Shown here one piece after another: positions 10,373 through 20,084 of a DNA stretch of 64,000 nucleotides. Every line of letters starts with the position of its first letter. Position 1 is the first letter of the stretch. Made by a program: the position numbers and the translations under genes. The stretch is from Ichthyophis bannanicus. Lineage: Eukaryota; Chordata; Amphibia; Gymnophiona; Ichthyophiidae. Location of the stretch: assembly GCA_033557465.1 (NCBI GenBank), contig CM066040.1:328866297-328930296 (forward strand), given 5' to 3'. The notes under the pieces are model-generated. The model was not told the origin of the DNA, ran no database searches, and worked only from the letters and a program-made list of their open reading frames with translations.

Positions 10373-10589
10373 CTTCCGTAAATGCGTAAATGACCCTGCA
10401 ACTCCATTGCGGCTCACTTTGCGACGACAACCACTACTGTAAGAGACTAAGAATCTGCAACCCTTACTCTCCCCCCTTGTGTAGCCTGCATCACTACTAC
10501 TCAGACTGGAATAAAGATTACTCGTCTAAGCCAGAGGTTTTATAATGCCACCACTAGAAAGACGTCCTGGTGGTCAGGTGTAAACGCTC

Positions 10590-11316
10590 CTGAACATTGT
10601 TTAGCACTGGATTATTTGTTAGCAGCTGAAGGTGGTGTATATGGAAAATTGAATTTAACTAACCGTTGTTTGCAGATTGATAATGAAAGCCAAGTTGTCG
10701 AAGACATAGCCGAACAGATGCAGAAGCAAGAAATGGCGTGGACTGGAGCTTGATGGATGGTTTGGTTCCATGCACTGTTCCCTCTAAGCTGTGCGCGTGT
10801 GCGCGCGCACACACCTCGCCGAGCGAGCGCACATACTTTACAACAGAGCGCACAAAAATTACAGTTCTGATTCTGATAGAAAACAACACAGACGTCTTAA
10901 AATTTAAAAGTTCTGATTGTAATTACTAGAAATTTCCCGCTTCATTTAGTAATCGTCTATTTTCATTTAATTTGATTAAAATCAATGTGGTGTACATACT
11001 GTATTCTGATGTGTAATCAAATTTTAAAGTATATAACTCCAAGTGTCGTTATGTGGCGTACAAAAATTTAACCTTCCTTCAAAAGCTGCACACAGCTGAT
11101 ATTTTATGCGCACACAGCCTACAGAAAATTAGAGGGAACATTGGCTCCATGTTTTCAGGACTGGGTGACCTGAAAACTCATGTGTTAGTTGTATTATTAA
11201 TATTGGCTGTGTGCTTGTTTCTCCTATGTCTCCCATCCCTTTGCTTGCGCACTATAACCTCAGTTATTGATAGCACTGTGAAGCGGCAGACAGCAACTAA
11301 AGTGTTGGCTATGTGA
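10590..11316 (+). pseudogene. ERV1 env transmembrane subunit remnant, split by a hAT MITE
   Basis: 'LDYLLAAEGGVYGKLNLTN' (about 10605-10660) lies in the immunosuppressive-like and disulfide region of gammaretroviral TM; some of the usual cysteines are replaced. After the MITE the frame resumes with 'GLGDLKTHVLVVLLIL' and a membrane anchor, ending TGA at 11316. The surface subunit has been lost to a deletion just after integrase. Not a functional entry protein. Confidence 0.8.
10773..11143 (+). mobile_element. hAT-type MITE inside ERV1 env
   Basis: Terminal inverted repeats CACTGTTCCCTCT and (reverse complement of the right end) CAATGTTCCCTCT. Flanks are GTTCCATG (10765-10772) and GCTCCATG (11144-11151), an 8-bp duplication with one change, as made by hAT transposases. 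It is 371 bp with no transposase. Subterminal GCGCAC repeats occur on both sides. Confidence 0.85.
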
Positions 11317-11421
11317 CAATATTACCCTATATACCCTCAGATGATGCTGTTACACAAGTATAATATGTGATTTAATTCCCACCCTTTCTAACTTGCGGGT
11401 GAGAATAATCAAAGGGGGGAA

Positions 11422-11887
11422 TGTGGTAGGCAATGGCCTATATAGATGTGAAAGGCCTGTAAGATAGGCCTGGATTCTAACCCCCACCTTCCTGTTGTTA
11501 AAGAATTAAAAGTAAGAAAAATCAGTTTATGACAAAGCTTGCACAATACTTCCATACTAAATGGATACTGTTGTATTCCTCGAGCTAGATATGACCTTGC
11601 AGTAGAAGTGTAGTCATAACATAGAACTGTGCCTTTGTTAGACTAGTCTGAGAAGGGTGAACAGGGAGCAATAGCCCAGTGAGGGTTCCCGATTGGATAG
11701 GTGCAGGGGGCGTTGGGACCAATAGAAAGTCTGCCTGTATCAAACTGTGAAGCTTGTATATAAGGAAGTTGTTCCTGTTCGCCATTGCTTAGTCCTTTGA
11801 TGCTTGGGCCATGTGCACATTAAACTTGGCTTGGATCCTTGAACTGACTCCGGGTATTATTTGTTGCATGCTATCAGTGCTGCCACA
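11422..11887 (+). repeat. ERV1 3' LTR with preceding polypurine tract
   Basis: 466 bp, near-identical to 5395-5862. The purine run AAAGGGGGGAA at 11411-11421 directly precedes TGTGG and is the plus-strand primer. The CTAG duplication follows. Confidence 0.92.
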
Positions 11888-11891
11888 CTAG

Positions 11892-12709
11892 CACAGGAGA
11901 AGGAGAAGGAACAAGGATTACGGCTGGTGAAGGTGGGAGAGACCTGAAGGAAGGAATCCTCCTTGAGCAACAAGCCCAAAAGGACAGAATTCACAGAGGT
12001 AGAGTTCAGAGGGGCCAAGCTACGAGAGCCACTGTTCAGAGGGAGTCTGCTAAGAAAAGCAGTCAGGCTGGAGGGTATGCCACTCCCTGCTTAAGCAACG
12101 TTCCTGAGTCCAAAGCTGAAAGACATATACAGAGAGCCAGGCTTGGAGGAAAGCCTGCAGACATTGGAGTATGCTGAACAAGTTTTACCAGGTACCCGAG
12201 GGAAAGGAGTTTCTAACAAAGCTACTTTGTCACTGAAGCATAGAGCTGGAGAATCCGCACCAGGTTTTACTAAGCTTTCAGGAAGTTCAGCACTGCCCAG
12301 AAGCTACCGACAGAAAACCTGTTGTCACAGAGACATGCATGAGAGAGAAGGCTCCAGAGCTTCAAGCTACAGAAACTCAAGGTATGAAAGTTTTATTCCT
12401 GCTAATGAAAGCTTAACTCCTAAAGGTACTGCTAAAGCTAAAACTTAGTTTGTGAGAAGAGGAAAGAAACCAGAGTGGTTTGAAGAACTGCCAGAGGACT
12501 TAAAAGCACAGTCTTATTGGAGGCAAGATACCAGAGACAGACCATATAAAGCTGTAACTGCCAGGGACAGCGTGTGCTCTGAGGGGGAAAGTAGTGAAGC
12601 AGAATTTATGGAAATAGAAGATGCAAACACTATTCCCATTCCTCAGGAAGAAGCTATGGATTGTAGTTTGTGTATGGCTTCTACCCTAGAATCCATAGCG
12701 TCCTTGTAA
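11892..12709 (+). pseudogene. Unit 3 ORF, 3' part, ending MDCSL
   Basis: Once ERV1 is removed the frame from 5394 continues to a stop near 12170. The remainder runs in two further frames (to 12448, then 12452-12709), so at least two frameshifts have occurred. Composition is basic and Ser/Gln-rich, then acidic ('EFMEIEDANTIPIPQEEA'), ending 'MDCSLCMASTLESIASL'. AATAAA follows at about 12890. The shared tail motif ties it to units 1, 2, 4 and 5 despite little similarity elsewhere. Confidence 0.6.
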
Positions 12710-13086
12710 ATAAGAAGAAGTCTTGTTTAAATTGCTTTGCCCTGGAATGAATTGAATTCCTCCCTTTAACCCTTACAACTAATTGTGAAGATATTAACAA
12801 TTGGTTTTACCTGCTTATTACTGGAACCTTTATGAACAAAGGACATTCTTTGATTTCTAGTGTCTTAATGAACCCTTGCACAGAGGGGAAATAAAAGCCT
12901 TGTTTCCCTACACTCGTGGCCTTACTTATTGAGTTCTCACAAGGAGCTGAAATACCTAAGACCAATCTCCATTTTGGCTTTAAAATACCCCACGCTCCTT
13001 GAAAATAAATATGTTGTACAGCATGCCCTTACCGCCATTGGCCACTAGGGGATGCCGGCACGACAGTTGTTTAGAAAAGTAAATAG

Positions 13087-14667
13087 TGTAGAGACCGAGG
13101 GTTCACAAGGCAAAACACAGGAATTTATTTCTTTTTCTAAAGAGCATTAAGGCTCAACGCAAAGCAGACAGGATTTTCTCTCCAAACAATAATCCATAGT
13201 GTAACAGTGCAGACCCCGAACAACCCGAGAAAATGCAGTTCAGCATAAAGGAGCACAGAAAAAGTGACAGGGTAAACAAGGAAATGTCAGATGGTTACCG
13301 TGAGCAACCTAGAAACACGTGCAAAAGCCCAATGAGGACACACCCAGCCAGCAAAGGAAGGGAATTCACTTTACCTAACAGGGTTCAGCTGGGTGGGGGT
13401 GGAGCAAGGAAACACTGGGATAAAATAGGCTCCCAGGCAATCAGAGAGAGAGAGAGAGAGGGAGAGGAGCTGAAGCAGCCACGGACATACTCTGAGAGAA
13501 TACAGCAAAGGCAGCTAAAACCCTGGGAAGCATGGAGCAGGTATGAGAATGTAAGAGAGAGTGACAATGAGGCTTTGGAGCAACTAGAGAGCCAGCGTGA
13601 AGGTCAGAGGGGAACCGAAGACCTGAGTGAAGCAGAGAGATATCAACAGCCAGATAGTGTGTTTGAGCCAGAGAGACGCAAGAAGACTGCAGTTGCAGGT
13701 TCCCGTGCACAGAGTGAATGCAAGAGTGATTTGCCATATGAAAGAAGACAACCCTGGAGGTATGGAAATAGGCACACAAGGTCCCACTATCTAGAGGCTG
13801 AAAATATCCCTTCTTCTGGTTTTAAAAACCCTAGAAGGAAAAGGTTTTACTTACCAGATAAAGCTGAAGAGTTTTGTAGTCATTGTAAGTTCACAGCTCC
13901 CTGTGAAACTCCGTCACGAGCTCTCCAATCTAGCTCAGCTGGGTTACAAAAGGGAAGCCTGAACCGGTAGAGAAATTCCCTTAATTATCCCACTAGCAGA
14001 GCAAACCAGGAGTTGATTTATATTCTAAAATACCAGCAGGGGCAGTGCCCTGAAAAGCTCAACTCTATAATACATGGTAATTCCCAGAGAGGCACTAGCT
14101 CTAAGGAAGAGAGGAACTTCCTGTCTGACGAGTTTAACCAGCCATTCTCCCACGTTACTGCTGAGGTCCAGAATGAACCTTCCAGTCAGCCAGAGTTAAT
14201 GGAATATCAAAATGCAGAAGAAAATGATATGCCAGAATTGATGGACTGCTCTTTGACCTTGATTGAACCTGAGTTCTCTCTCAGATAAGTAATTAGTTTG
14301 TGTCCTAGCTTTAGTGTTATAAGCAACAGGCTGCAGCTCTCTCTAAGTAAGGCAGATATAAGCTGTGCTGTCGGCTACAGGAGAAAGAACCATATTGAAA
14401 TATTTAAGCTGTTTTGTTCTTTTCATTTATTTGTTGTTTTGGAAGCTGAAGGAAGCAATTTCTGTTTGCTTTTGTTACTTTATGTTATATGTCCAAGCAA
14501 GGCATTTGATTTATGTTCCTGAAGATAAAGTACCCTCAAGGGACGGGGAATAAAACCCTTTAATTTGGAAAGAAGTGTTTTGTGGTTTATATCAGTGAAG
14601 GCACAACTACCACCCTCCAGAGCCTTGTAATTCCAGTGGCTACCGCTTGGCCAGAGAGGGCACGACA
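13087..14667 (+). mobile_element. Unit 4: LTR-like element with ORF
   Basis: Starts TGTAGAGACC and ends GGCACGACA, flanked by ATAG at 13083-13086 and 14668-14671. 1581 bp. ORF at 13233-14288, AATAAA at about 14549, tail to 14667. It sits inside unit 5, 17 bp past the right target repeat of unit 3. Its last nine bases equal those of unit 3. Confidence 0.82.
13233..14288 (+). pseudogene. Unit 4 ORF, one in-frame stop, MDCSL tail
   Basis: An ATG at 13233 opens a frame that is interrupted only by a single TAG (13968-13970) and then continues in the same frame to 14288, 351 codons in all. The body is Arg/Glu/Gln-rich and strongly charged, probably largely disordered or helical; an AG dinucleotide run encodes an Arg-Glu stretch near 13441-13465. 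The C-terminus is acidic ('YQNAEENDMPEL') and ends 'MDCSLTLIEPEFSLR'. Unlike units 1, 2, 3 and 5, the frame does not begin at the first codon of the unit. Function unknown. Confidence 0.6.
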
Positions 14668-14908
14668 ATAGGCATTTTTACCAAACAAAACAATGAAACT
14701 GCTCTTTGTATCTTTTTAACATGTCGCTGTTTTTCAAACCATTCAGCAATCAAACATGGTTTCTCTTTTCTTCAAACCCAAAAGAAATATCCTCTCTTCA
14801 GCAACAGGGTTCTTAGCATTCCTGGTTAAACGGTTTTCTCCCTGTTTTCACATCGCCTTCTAGGACATTCAGGTTATAGACTTTTTCCTTCTTTTATCCA
14901 AGAACTTT

Positions 14909-15864
14909 TTATTCTGCCTTCTGGCACAGATAACAATCCATTACTGAATCTTCAGACCCCTCCTCAGATTCATAATAGTCTATCTGCATTTCCTCAGGAC
15001 CTGTGTCCGGTAAATCTGGCTCTAAGCCAGCATGAAAAACTTCAGGCTTAATATTCTCTAAAAGTTCCAGAACCTTTCTCCACTGAGGCTTTTGCCTATG
15101 CACAGGGTTTCCACCAGGAACATGGAGATAATTTTCTTGCATCAAATGACACAATGCCTCTAACTGGCTCACTGCACTTTTGGCTACCCTTTTATTCACG
15201 CACCTTTTTGGAAGTGGCAGCTCTTTAGCTGGTTCAGGAACGGTTGGCACTGCAGCCTGAGCCTTGTCAGCACTTCTCTCTGGCACAGCTCTCCTAGTTT
15301 TAAAACCAATTGCAGTTTCTCTGCAATCCTGGCTTTCCTTCTGACTAGGGCTTTCACCTCTGAGATTCCCCCGGAAGTCTCCACCGTTCTCCTCCACGGT
15401 GAACTCTCTGGGCCTTTCTCTGGTGCTTCTCTCCCCACTGAATTCTCCAGTGTTCTCCCTGGTCAGCTCTCTCGAGTGCTGGTTTCCTGTATCTTTCCTT
15501 CCAGTGTGCTGCTTCCCTATGTCTCCCTTTCCAGGGGGCTGCTGCGTGTGCTGCTTCGTCCTGGTACATCTGTTCCTGTTCTTGTTCTGGCTGTTCTCTC
15601 TCTCTCTCCTTCCAATGTTTCCCTGTGTTTATAAGAGTGTCTCTGAACTACCGTGCACTCCCCTTCACCCAGGTGTCCCTCATTAGTTTCCAAGCCTGCC
15701 CTTAGATTAGCAGAGCTTGGGTGTGTCCTGTCCTCAGTAGCTGCTTGGTTTTTTTCTCTGCCTGCAGTTTGAGAGCTACTGATTCCTTGCCTGTCTCTTT
15801 CTTTAAAGGTAAATGTCTGGTTTTCTTCCAATTCCATGGGCTCAGCCATACTCTCCTCATCACA
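14909..15864 (-). pseudogene. Unit 5 ORF, frameshifted, MDCYL tail
   Basis: Begins Cys-Asp-Glu-Glu-Ser-Met at the first base of the unit, so an ATG is present at codon 6 (15849). The frame stays open to about 15517, then changes frame, and its C-terminal part (about 15397-14909) is open again. The N-terminal part is rich in Glu, Arg and Thr. The last 162 codons include a Leu-rich helical stretch ('QLEALCHLMQENYLHV') and an acidic segment ('IDYYESEEGSEDS') before 'VMDCYLCQKAE'. The stop overlaps AATAAA. Function unknown. Confidence 0.6.
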
Positions 15865-15868
15865 AGCT

Positions 15869-16262
15869 TTAAAAAAAAAAAAAAAAAAGGGGAAAGCCTG
15901 TGTCGGGACTTGAACCGACCACTGCCTGTCTCCTTCACTTCCTTTGTCTTCTGGCTACTTACCAGCTTTCTTTTGCAGCTCTCCACTCCTTGCTTGAACA
16001 GAGTGGAGCCCTGCAGGCCACAACACGCTCCCCTGCTGGTTCCGGACTGCCCTTCTGCCTCAGCGCACTGCAGAGGGGAGACAAGCCCGATCGTGGCTGA
16101 CCGCTCGCTCTTGTGCTGAGCGGGACTGTGCGGGCAGGAGCAGACCGACAAGGTAAGCCGGAAATAGCATCGGCGAGTGAGAAATTGAAGCTGGGGGCCC
16201 GCGCCTTGATCGGGAGACGGGTCGGAGGCCTTGGCAGTGGAGCTTTTTACGGGAGTGGGATT
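15869..16262. other. Non-coding sequence with A18 run and a B-box-like motif
   Basis: Continues the host sequence interrupted by unit 5. A poly(A) run lies at about 15871-15888. On the minus strand GGTTCAAGTCC (about 15909-15919) matches a pol III B box and is followed by the T run, but no convincing A box was found. A splice-donor-like CAAGGTAAG lies near 16150. No coding region supported. Confidence 0.4.
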
Positions 16263-16490
16263 TTTGGCGCCAAATTGGGTTTTTCTTGTTCCTTTGATGC
16301 GGCGGCCATTTTGAGTCGGCATGCTTGACTGTGTGGCGGTTCCCCGCGTCTCGGCTTACAATGGGGCTTAGGACAGCTGCCTTCTCCAGAGGTTTAGCTT
16401 GTTTTTTTCTTTGCAGTCTGAATTTGTTATTTTACGGCAGCCGTTGTTTTTTGGCGCCAAAATTCTTTGGTGAAGGGGCGGCCATTTTCT
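16263..16490 (+). promoter_or_regulatory. Two E2F + YY1-like motif pairs
   Basis: TTTGGCGCCAAA-type palindromes (E2F consensus TTTSGCGC on both strands) occur at about 16263-16274 and 16449-16461. Each is followed within about 40 bp by GGCGGCCATTTT or GGGCGGCCATTTT, the reverse of the YY1 consensus AAATGGCGGC (about 16300-16312 and 16476-16488), and then by a gactgtgtggcgg phrase. The pair looks like a diverged tandem duplication of about 185 bp in a CpG-rich 5' region. Probably a transposon promoter; the owner is not identified. Confidence 0.45.
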
Positions 16491-18339
16491 CTCTCTGTTT
16501 TTGGACTGTGTGGCGGGAGCTGCAGCGGTCTGGGTAAGGCAGACGACAGACCTAATAGTTGAATTCTTAGCCTTATTGTTCATTTCTTTTGTTTGTAGGG
16601 TTTTCTCAGCTCGGGGGTTCCCCAGCTTTAAGGGGGCTGTTGACAGTCCTCTTTATTCTTAAGTTTATTATCAGACAGTAGTTCTTGCATTAATCTCTGA
16701 GGCGACATGTTCTCTCTCTCCTGGCCATACCTCTGAGGAGCATCAGTTAAGTCCCAGGATACTAGACAAATTCCCATCTTTTAGGTTTTCTGCAAGGGCA
16801 GAGCCCTAACTTGAAATTAGTAGGAGGGACAGAATAGAAGGGGGCTTGAGACAGTAGCTCCTTTGGTATTCACTGTCTGCAAAGGTATTCTATCATAAGA
16901 TGGGCATGGCCCGAAAACCTGTGGTTTCACAGGGACAGGGTTTAAAAAAAAAACCAAACCCTAAACCAAGAAACGCCTGTAATTCTGCCAAGGGACACCA
17001 GAGGGCAGCAGGTACACTCAATAGTTTCCTTCTGTGGCCGGCTATGTACAGCATTTATCAGGCTGATCTCTGCAATTAAAAGGAAAATATCCACTAGGCC
17101 CTCCTGAGCACTCGGGGTTAGGGATTAAACAAGCAACGGTAAAATCCTGCAAATCAGGATTATATGACCCAGACTTAAAGCCCTTAACTGCTGTATTGTT
17201 CATAGGGTTGTAGTGCCCCTAAAGGCCACCAAATCGCAGCGCTGTTCATGGCTCACAGATATTATTTGGTGCTCCCACCCTGTGGGGGTTGGTAAAATAC
17301 GAAATCGCATTCATCTTTAGGGTCACACAGGCAGCAACCTCTAAGATATCCAGTTGCAAGGCTGCCTGTATTCCCCACAGCTATCCCTCTGCTTGCAGGA
17401 ATACCGAGGGGGTGCCTGTGTGTCTCATAGCTCTCCTTCACATGCCTATCCCAGGAACAGAGGCTGCCTCTCCGATTATCGGCAGGAGATGGTAGCATGT
17501 GCAGGAAAGTCTCATCTATGTCTAGAGCCTGTGAAATCAGAGCAGAGTTTTAAGCAGTTAGCAGGGCCACTGGCCCATCTGTGCCATCTTGTTAAATGGT
17601 CCATGCTGAGGATAAAGAGAGGTCCTTCTAGGTACCACAATCTGGGGCTTAGCGCTCCAGGGCGCTGGAAGGTTTCATAGCTGAAGTCAATACTCTAGGA
17701 GGGTTCCATGAATTCAACCTATCTTCAAGTGTACTCACTGCCCAGTGTTTGGGTGGCAGGAACTGAGTCACCCGGGTATGTAGATGTGCATTTTGTATGT
17801 ACTCTCATTTGATTAAGCATGATTTTTGGGTGCACTCACTGTAGCGGGAGACTGCATTTCCATGCTCAGACTGTATTCTCATGCTAATGTAATTTCCAGT
17901 AGTGGGGGATATCCATTTTGATACAGTGAGAGAGCTTTTCATTGTGTTATATGGGGTTGGAGGTGCAGTCGTACGATCTGATGTGGTGTGAGCCGTCCTG
18001 ATCAGGTACAGTGTCGCAGGCACCAGCTTCTCTTTCTCTTTGGCTTGGTCACCAGATCCTTGCCCCTCCTACGTCTCTGCGGCCCAGGTGGCAAGTTCCC
18101 AGGCCCACTGGAAAATCTATTCTCAGCCTCTTCTCAATGCTGGCAGAAGAACTGGGAGAACAGGAAAAGAAGACCACCAGCCAGCACCAGCCCTAATGTC
18201 ATTTCACTGCCAGGGGTTTCTAAAAGTCACATATTCCTAGTCATTTATTTATTTAGTATGCTGTTTTTTTCTAGAACTCTATGTGGCATACATTCAGAAA
18301 CTGTATTTATATTTCCCTTGTTCCTGAAGGGTTCACAAT
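16491..18339. other. No gene or repeat recognised
   Basis: Short open frames only, with no conserved motif. Nothing links this stretch to the flanking elements with confidence. Confidence 0.5.
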
Positions 18340-18512
18340 TTAGGGGTTTGTACCTGAGGCAATGGAGGGTTGAGTAGCTTAACCAAGGCCAGAAGGCCCA
18401 CCTATGGGGCCGGAAAGCCCAGTTCTTGTGGCCCAGGGTTGCTGTTCTTGAGTGGGATTCGAACCCTTGGTCCTCTGGCAATTTGCCCCAACCGCTAGGA
18501 CTCCACCCCTCT
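18340..18512 (+). repeat. L2/MIR-like or SINE-related repeat fragment
   Basis: The phrases 'cctgaggcaatggagggttgagtag' (in part), 'gtgggattcgaacc' and 'aaccgctaggactcc' follow the well-known order of L2/MIR-type 3' sequences in vertebrates. Identified from memory of that pattern, not by alignment. Confidence 0.4.
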
Positions 18513-18624
18513 AAGTCATCACGGAGCCTCACTGCGCCGTGAGAGCTGGCTACAGGGCTATGGGGCTAGGCTCGGCCTGGTACATCCAAGGGAGAGATCT
18601 TGGGCAGGTTCCGTTTATAAGGAT

Positions 18625-18985
18625 ACAAGAAATGCCATGCTGGGTCAGATCAGGCTCCTTTGAGTCCAGTATCCTGTTCCTATAGGGGCCAGTCCAGATC
18701 ACTGGTACCAGGCAGTTTTCCAGAAAGACAAATAGGTTACACATTGCTTGTTCGGAGCAAGCAGCAAATTCAGGTATACTCATATTCAAAGAGTTCTGTT
18801 ACATGTATAACAGATGTAACACTCTGGTAGGTTGTGCGTCTTGTAGACCATCTTGAATGGAAGAAAGATGGTGTATAAAAACAATTAAGTAAATTAATAA
18901 TTTTCTCAGGTGCTCTTTAATAAAAGGTTGTGGACCTTTCCTCCAGGAGCTTGGCCAAAACTTTTACACTCGGCTACATTCACAC
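18625..18985 (+). repeat. Caecilian-type SINE, copy 1, split
   Basis: 'gccatgctgggtcagatcag' and 'gagtccagtatcctgttcc' at the 5' side and 'tggacctttcctccaggagc' at the 3' side match the other copies (37876-37996/44452-44601 and 63941-64000). A short LINE tail is inserted at about 18786-18904. Confidence 0.7.
18786..18904 (+). repeat. Short LINE 3' tail inside SINE copy 1
   Basis: 'cttgaatggaagaaagatgg' followed by 'tgtataaaaacaattaagta' and a short AT-rich repeat is the usual end of CR1/L2-type LINEs and their SINEs. It interrupts the SINE. Confidence 0.45.
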
Positions 18986-18989
18986 ATAT

Positions 18990-19995
18990 CGGTCGCAAAT
19001 GGGGACAGTCACTAGACCTCATGACGACGTTGTTAGTCAGCGAAAACCGGTCGCTTCTTCAGCAGACGATGCGAAAAGATGTCGGAAGGCATCGACGCAT
19101 GGCATTGACGCACTGATACAATGGTGGCCGTCGTCTGGTGGTCTTTGTCTTTCCTCCGGGGGCACTCATAGGTGAGTAATTCAGCATTTCAAAGCATATC
19201 AGGGAAAGATGTTGTTGGGGGGTCTCGGGCTGGCCGAGACACTCGTGGGACGCCGACCTCATTCGGTGGCTTGACGGGAATCCGTGGAGTTAACCGACGT
19301 TGGAGAATCGGTGGCTCCAGGGTCCCCTTAGATGCCTCAGGTGGTTCGGTTCTCGCTTTTGATGTGGCCACTGAAAGGGCAAGGTTAAGGAAAAAGAGTT
19401 ACTCGGCAGCAGTGATCGCCATCTTGCCGCGCAAAAACAAAACAAAACAAAAAAACACGGAGGCACGTTCATGCGACAACAGTGTCAGTTGTTTTGGTAT
19501 CTAGTTTTCTACAGGGCAGGTTGGATAAGAGGTTAGCAGGCATTTCCTTGAGAGTTCAGTGAGCAGCTCTGTCTTGCTATAGGGGCAATGTACAGGGAGT
19601 GCCTCTCATACACAGGGCTCTGTGGTACGCTATCTCAGGTGGTTACCAGTCTGCACCCTCTCGTAGAATATTAATTCCACTGGGGGAGCGCAATTTGTTT
19701 TTAGGGGCGTTATCTAGCGCACCATTTGAACCCTTGCAACAGGCGGCGGTTAAGGATTTAACCTTGAAGATAGTATGTTTGGTGGCCATCTGTTCGTTGA
19801 GGTGAATTTCGGAGTCACAGGCATTGTTCAGTCGGGAACCCTTTATGGTTTTCTCCAGAGAGAAGGTTGCCTTGCGGCCAGTTCCGTTGTTTTTGCCAAA
19901 GATGGTTTTCTCTGTTTCACCTGAATTACACGGTTTCTCTTCCAGCGCTAGGTTCGGCGGAGCGCAGCGTATCTGTCCATAGCTTGCGCTGTTTG
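18990..19995 (+). pseudogene. DIRS-B: recombinase-region fragment
   Basis: 'GRKWGQSLDLMTTLL' near 18990-19035 matches the segment after RNase H in DIRS-A. From 19560 the recombinase follows in pieces: 'FEPLQQAAVKDLTLKIVCLVAI' region (about 19728-19800) and, in another frame, a 'FSREKV' segment near 19850. Frameshifted and truncated at both ends. Closest to DIRS-A by eye. Confidence 0.7.
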
Positions 19996-20084
19996 GACAT
20001 CGGGAGAGCGCTGCGACAGTAGTTATAGGTTTTCAAAAATTTTCACTGCAGTTCGTAATAGGGGGCAGGCACTTTCAGTACAGG

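Larger units (their letters stand above)
5395..11887 (+). mobile_element. ERV1: class I (gamma-like) endogenous retrovirus
   Basis: Two LTRs (5395-5862 and 11422-11887) in direct orientation flank a primer-binding site, gag, pro, RT, RNase H, integrase and env transmembrane remnants in retroviral order. The target duplication CTAG (5391-5394, 11888-11891) is 4 bp, as for gammaretroviruses. I count roughly a dozen differences between LTRs (about 97% identical). All genes carry stops or deletions, and the surface part of env is almost gone. It inserted into the unit 3 ORF and later received a hAT MITE. Confidence 0.93.
5180..13065 (+). mobile_element. Unit 3: LTR-like element with ORF, split by ERV1
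   Basis: Starts TGTCATGAGG and ends GGCACGACA, flanked by GTTG at 5176-5179 and 13066-13069. Removing ERV1 with one CTAG leaves about 1.39 kb. The ORF begins at the first codon, has AATAAA at about 12890-12895, and is followed by a tail of about 170 bp whose last nine bases match the end of unit 4. It lies inside unit 5. Confidence 0.8.
5063..15864 (-). mobile_element. Unit 5: LTR-like element with ORF, host of units 3 and 4
   Basis: On the minus strand it begins TGTGATGAGG at 15864 and ends CCTCCACA at 5063, flanked by AGCT at 5059-5062 and 15865-15868. Without unit 3 (5180-13069) and unit 4 (13087-14671, each counted with one copy of its target duplication) it is about 1.33 kb. ORF 15864-14909, AATAAA overlapping the stop, and a tail resuming across both insertions all lie in the expected order. 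The tail (5151-5173) reads ACTACAAATCCCAGCAG on the minus strand. Confidence 0.8.

Noticed and set aside
13385..13787. Minus-strand frames of 60-112 codons
   Set aside because: Shadows of the unit 4 ORF; Leu/Ser-rich composition comes from the complement of Arg/Glu codons.
15900..15990. tRNA gene on the minus strand
   Set aside because: B-box-like GGTTCAAGTCC and a T run are present but no A box or cloverleaf could be drawn.
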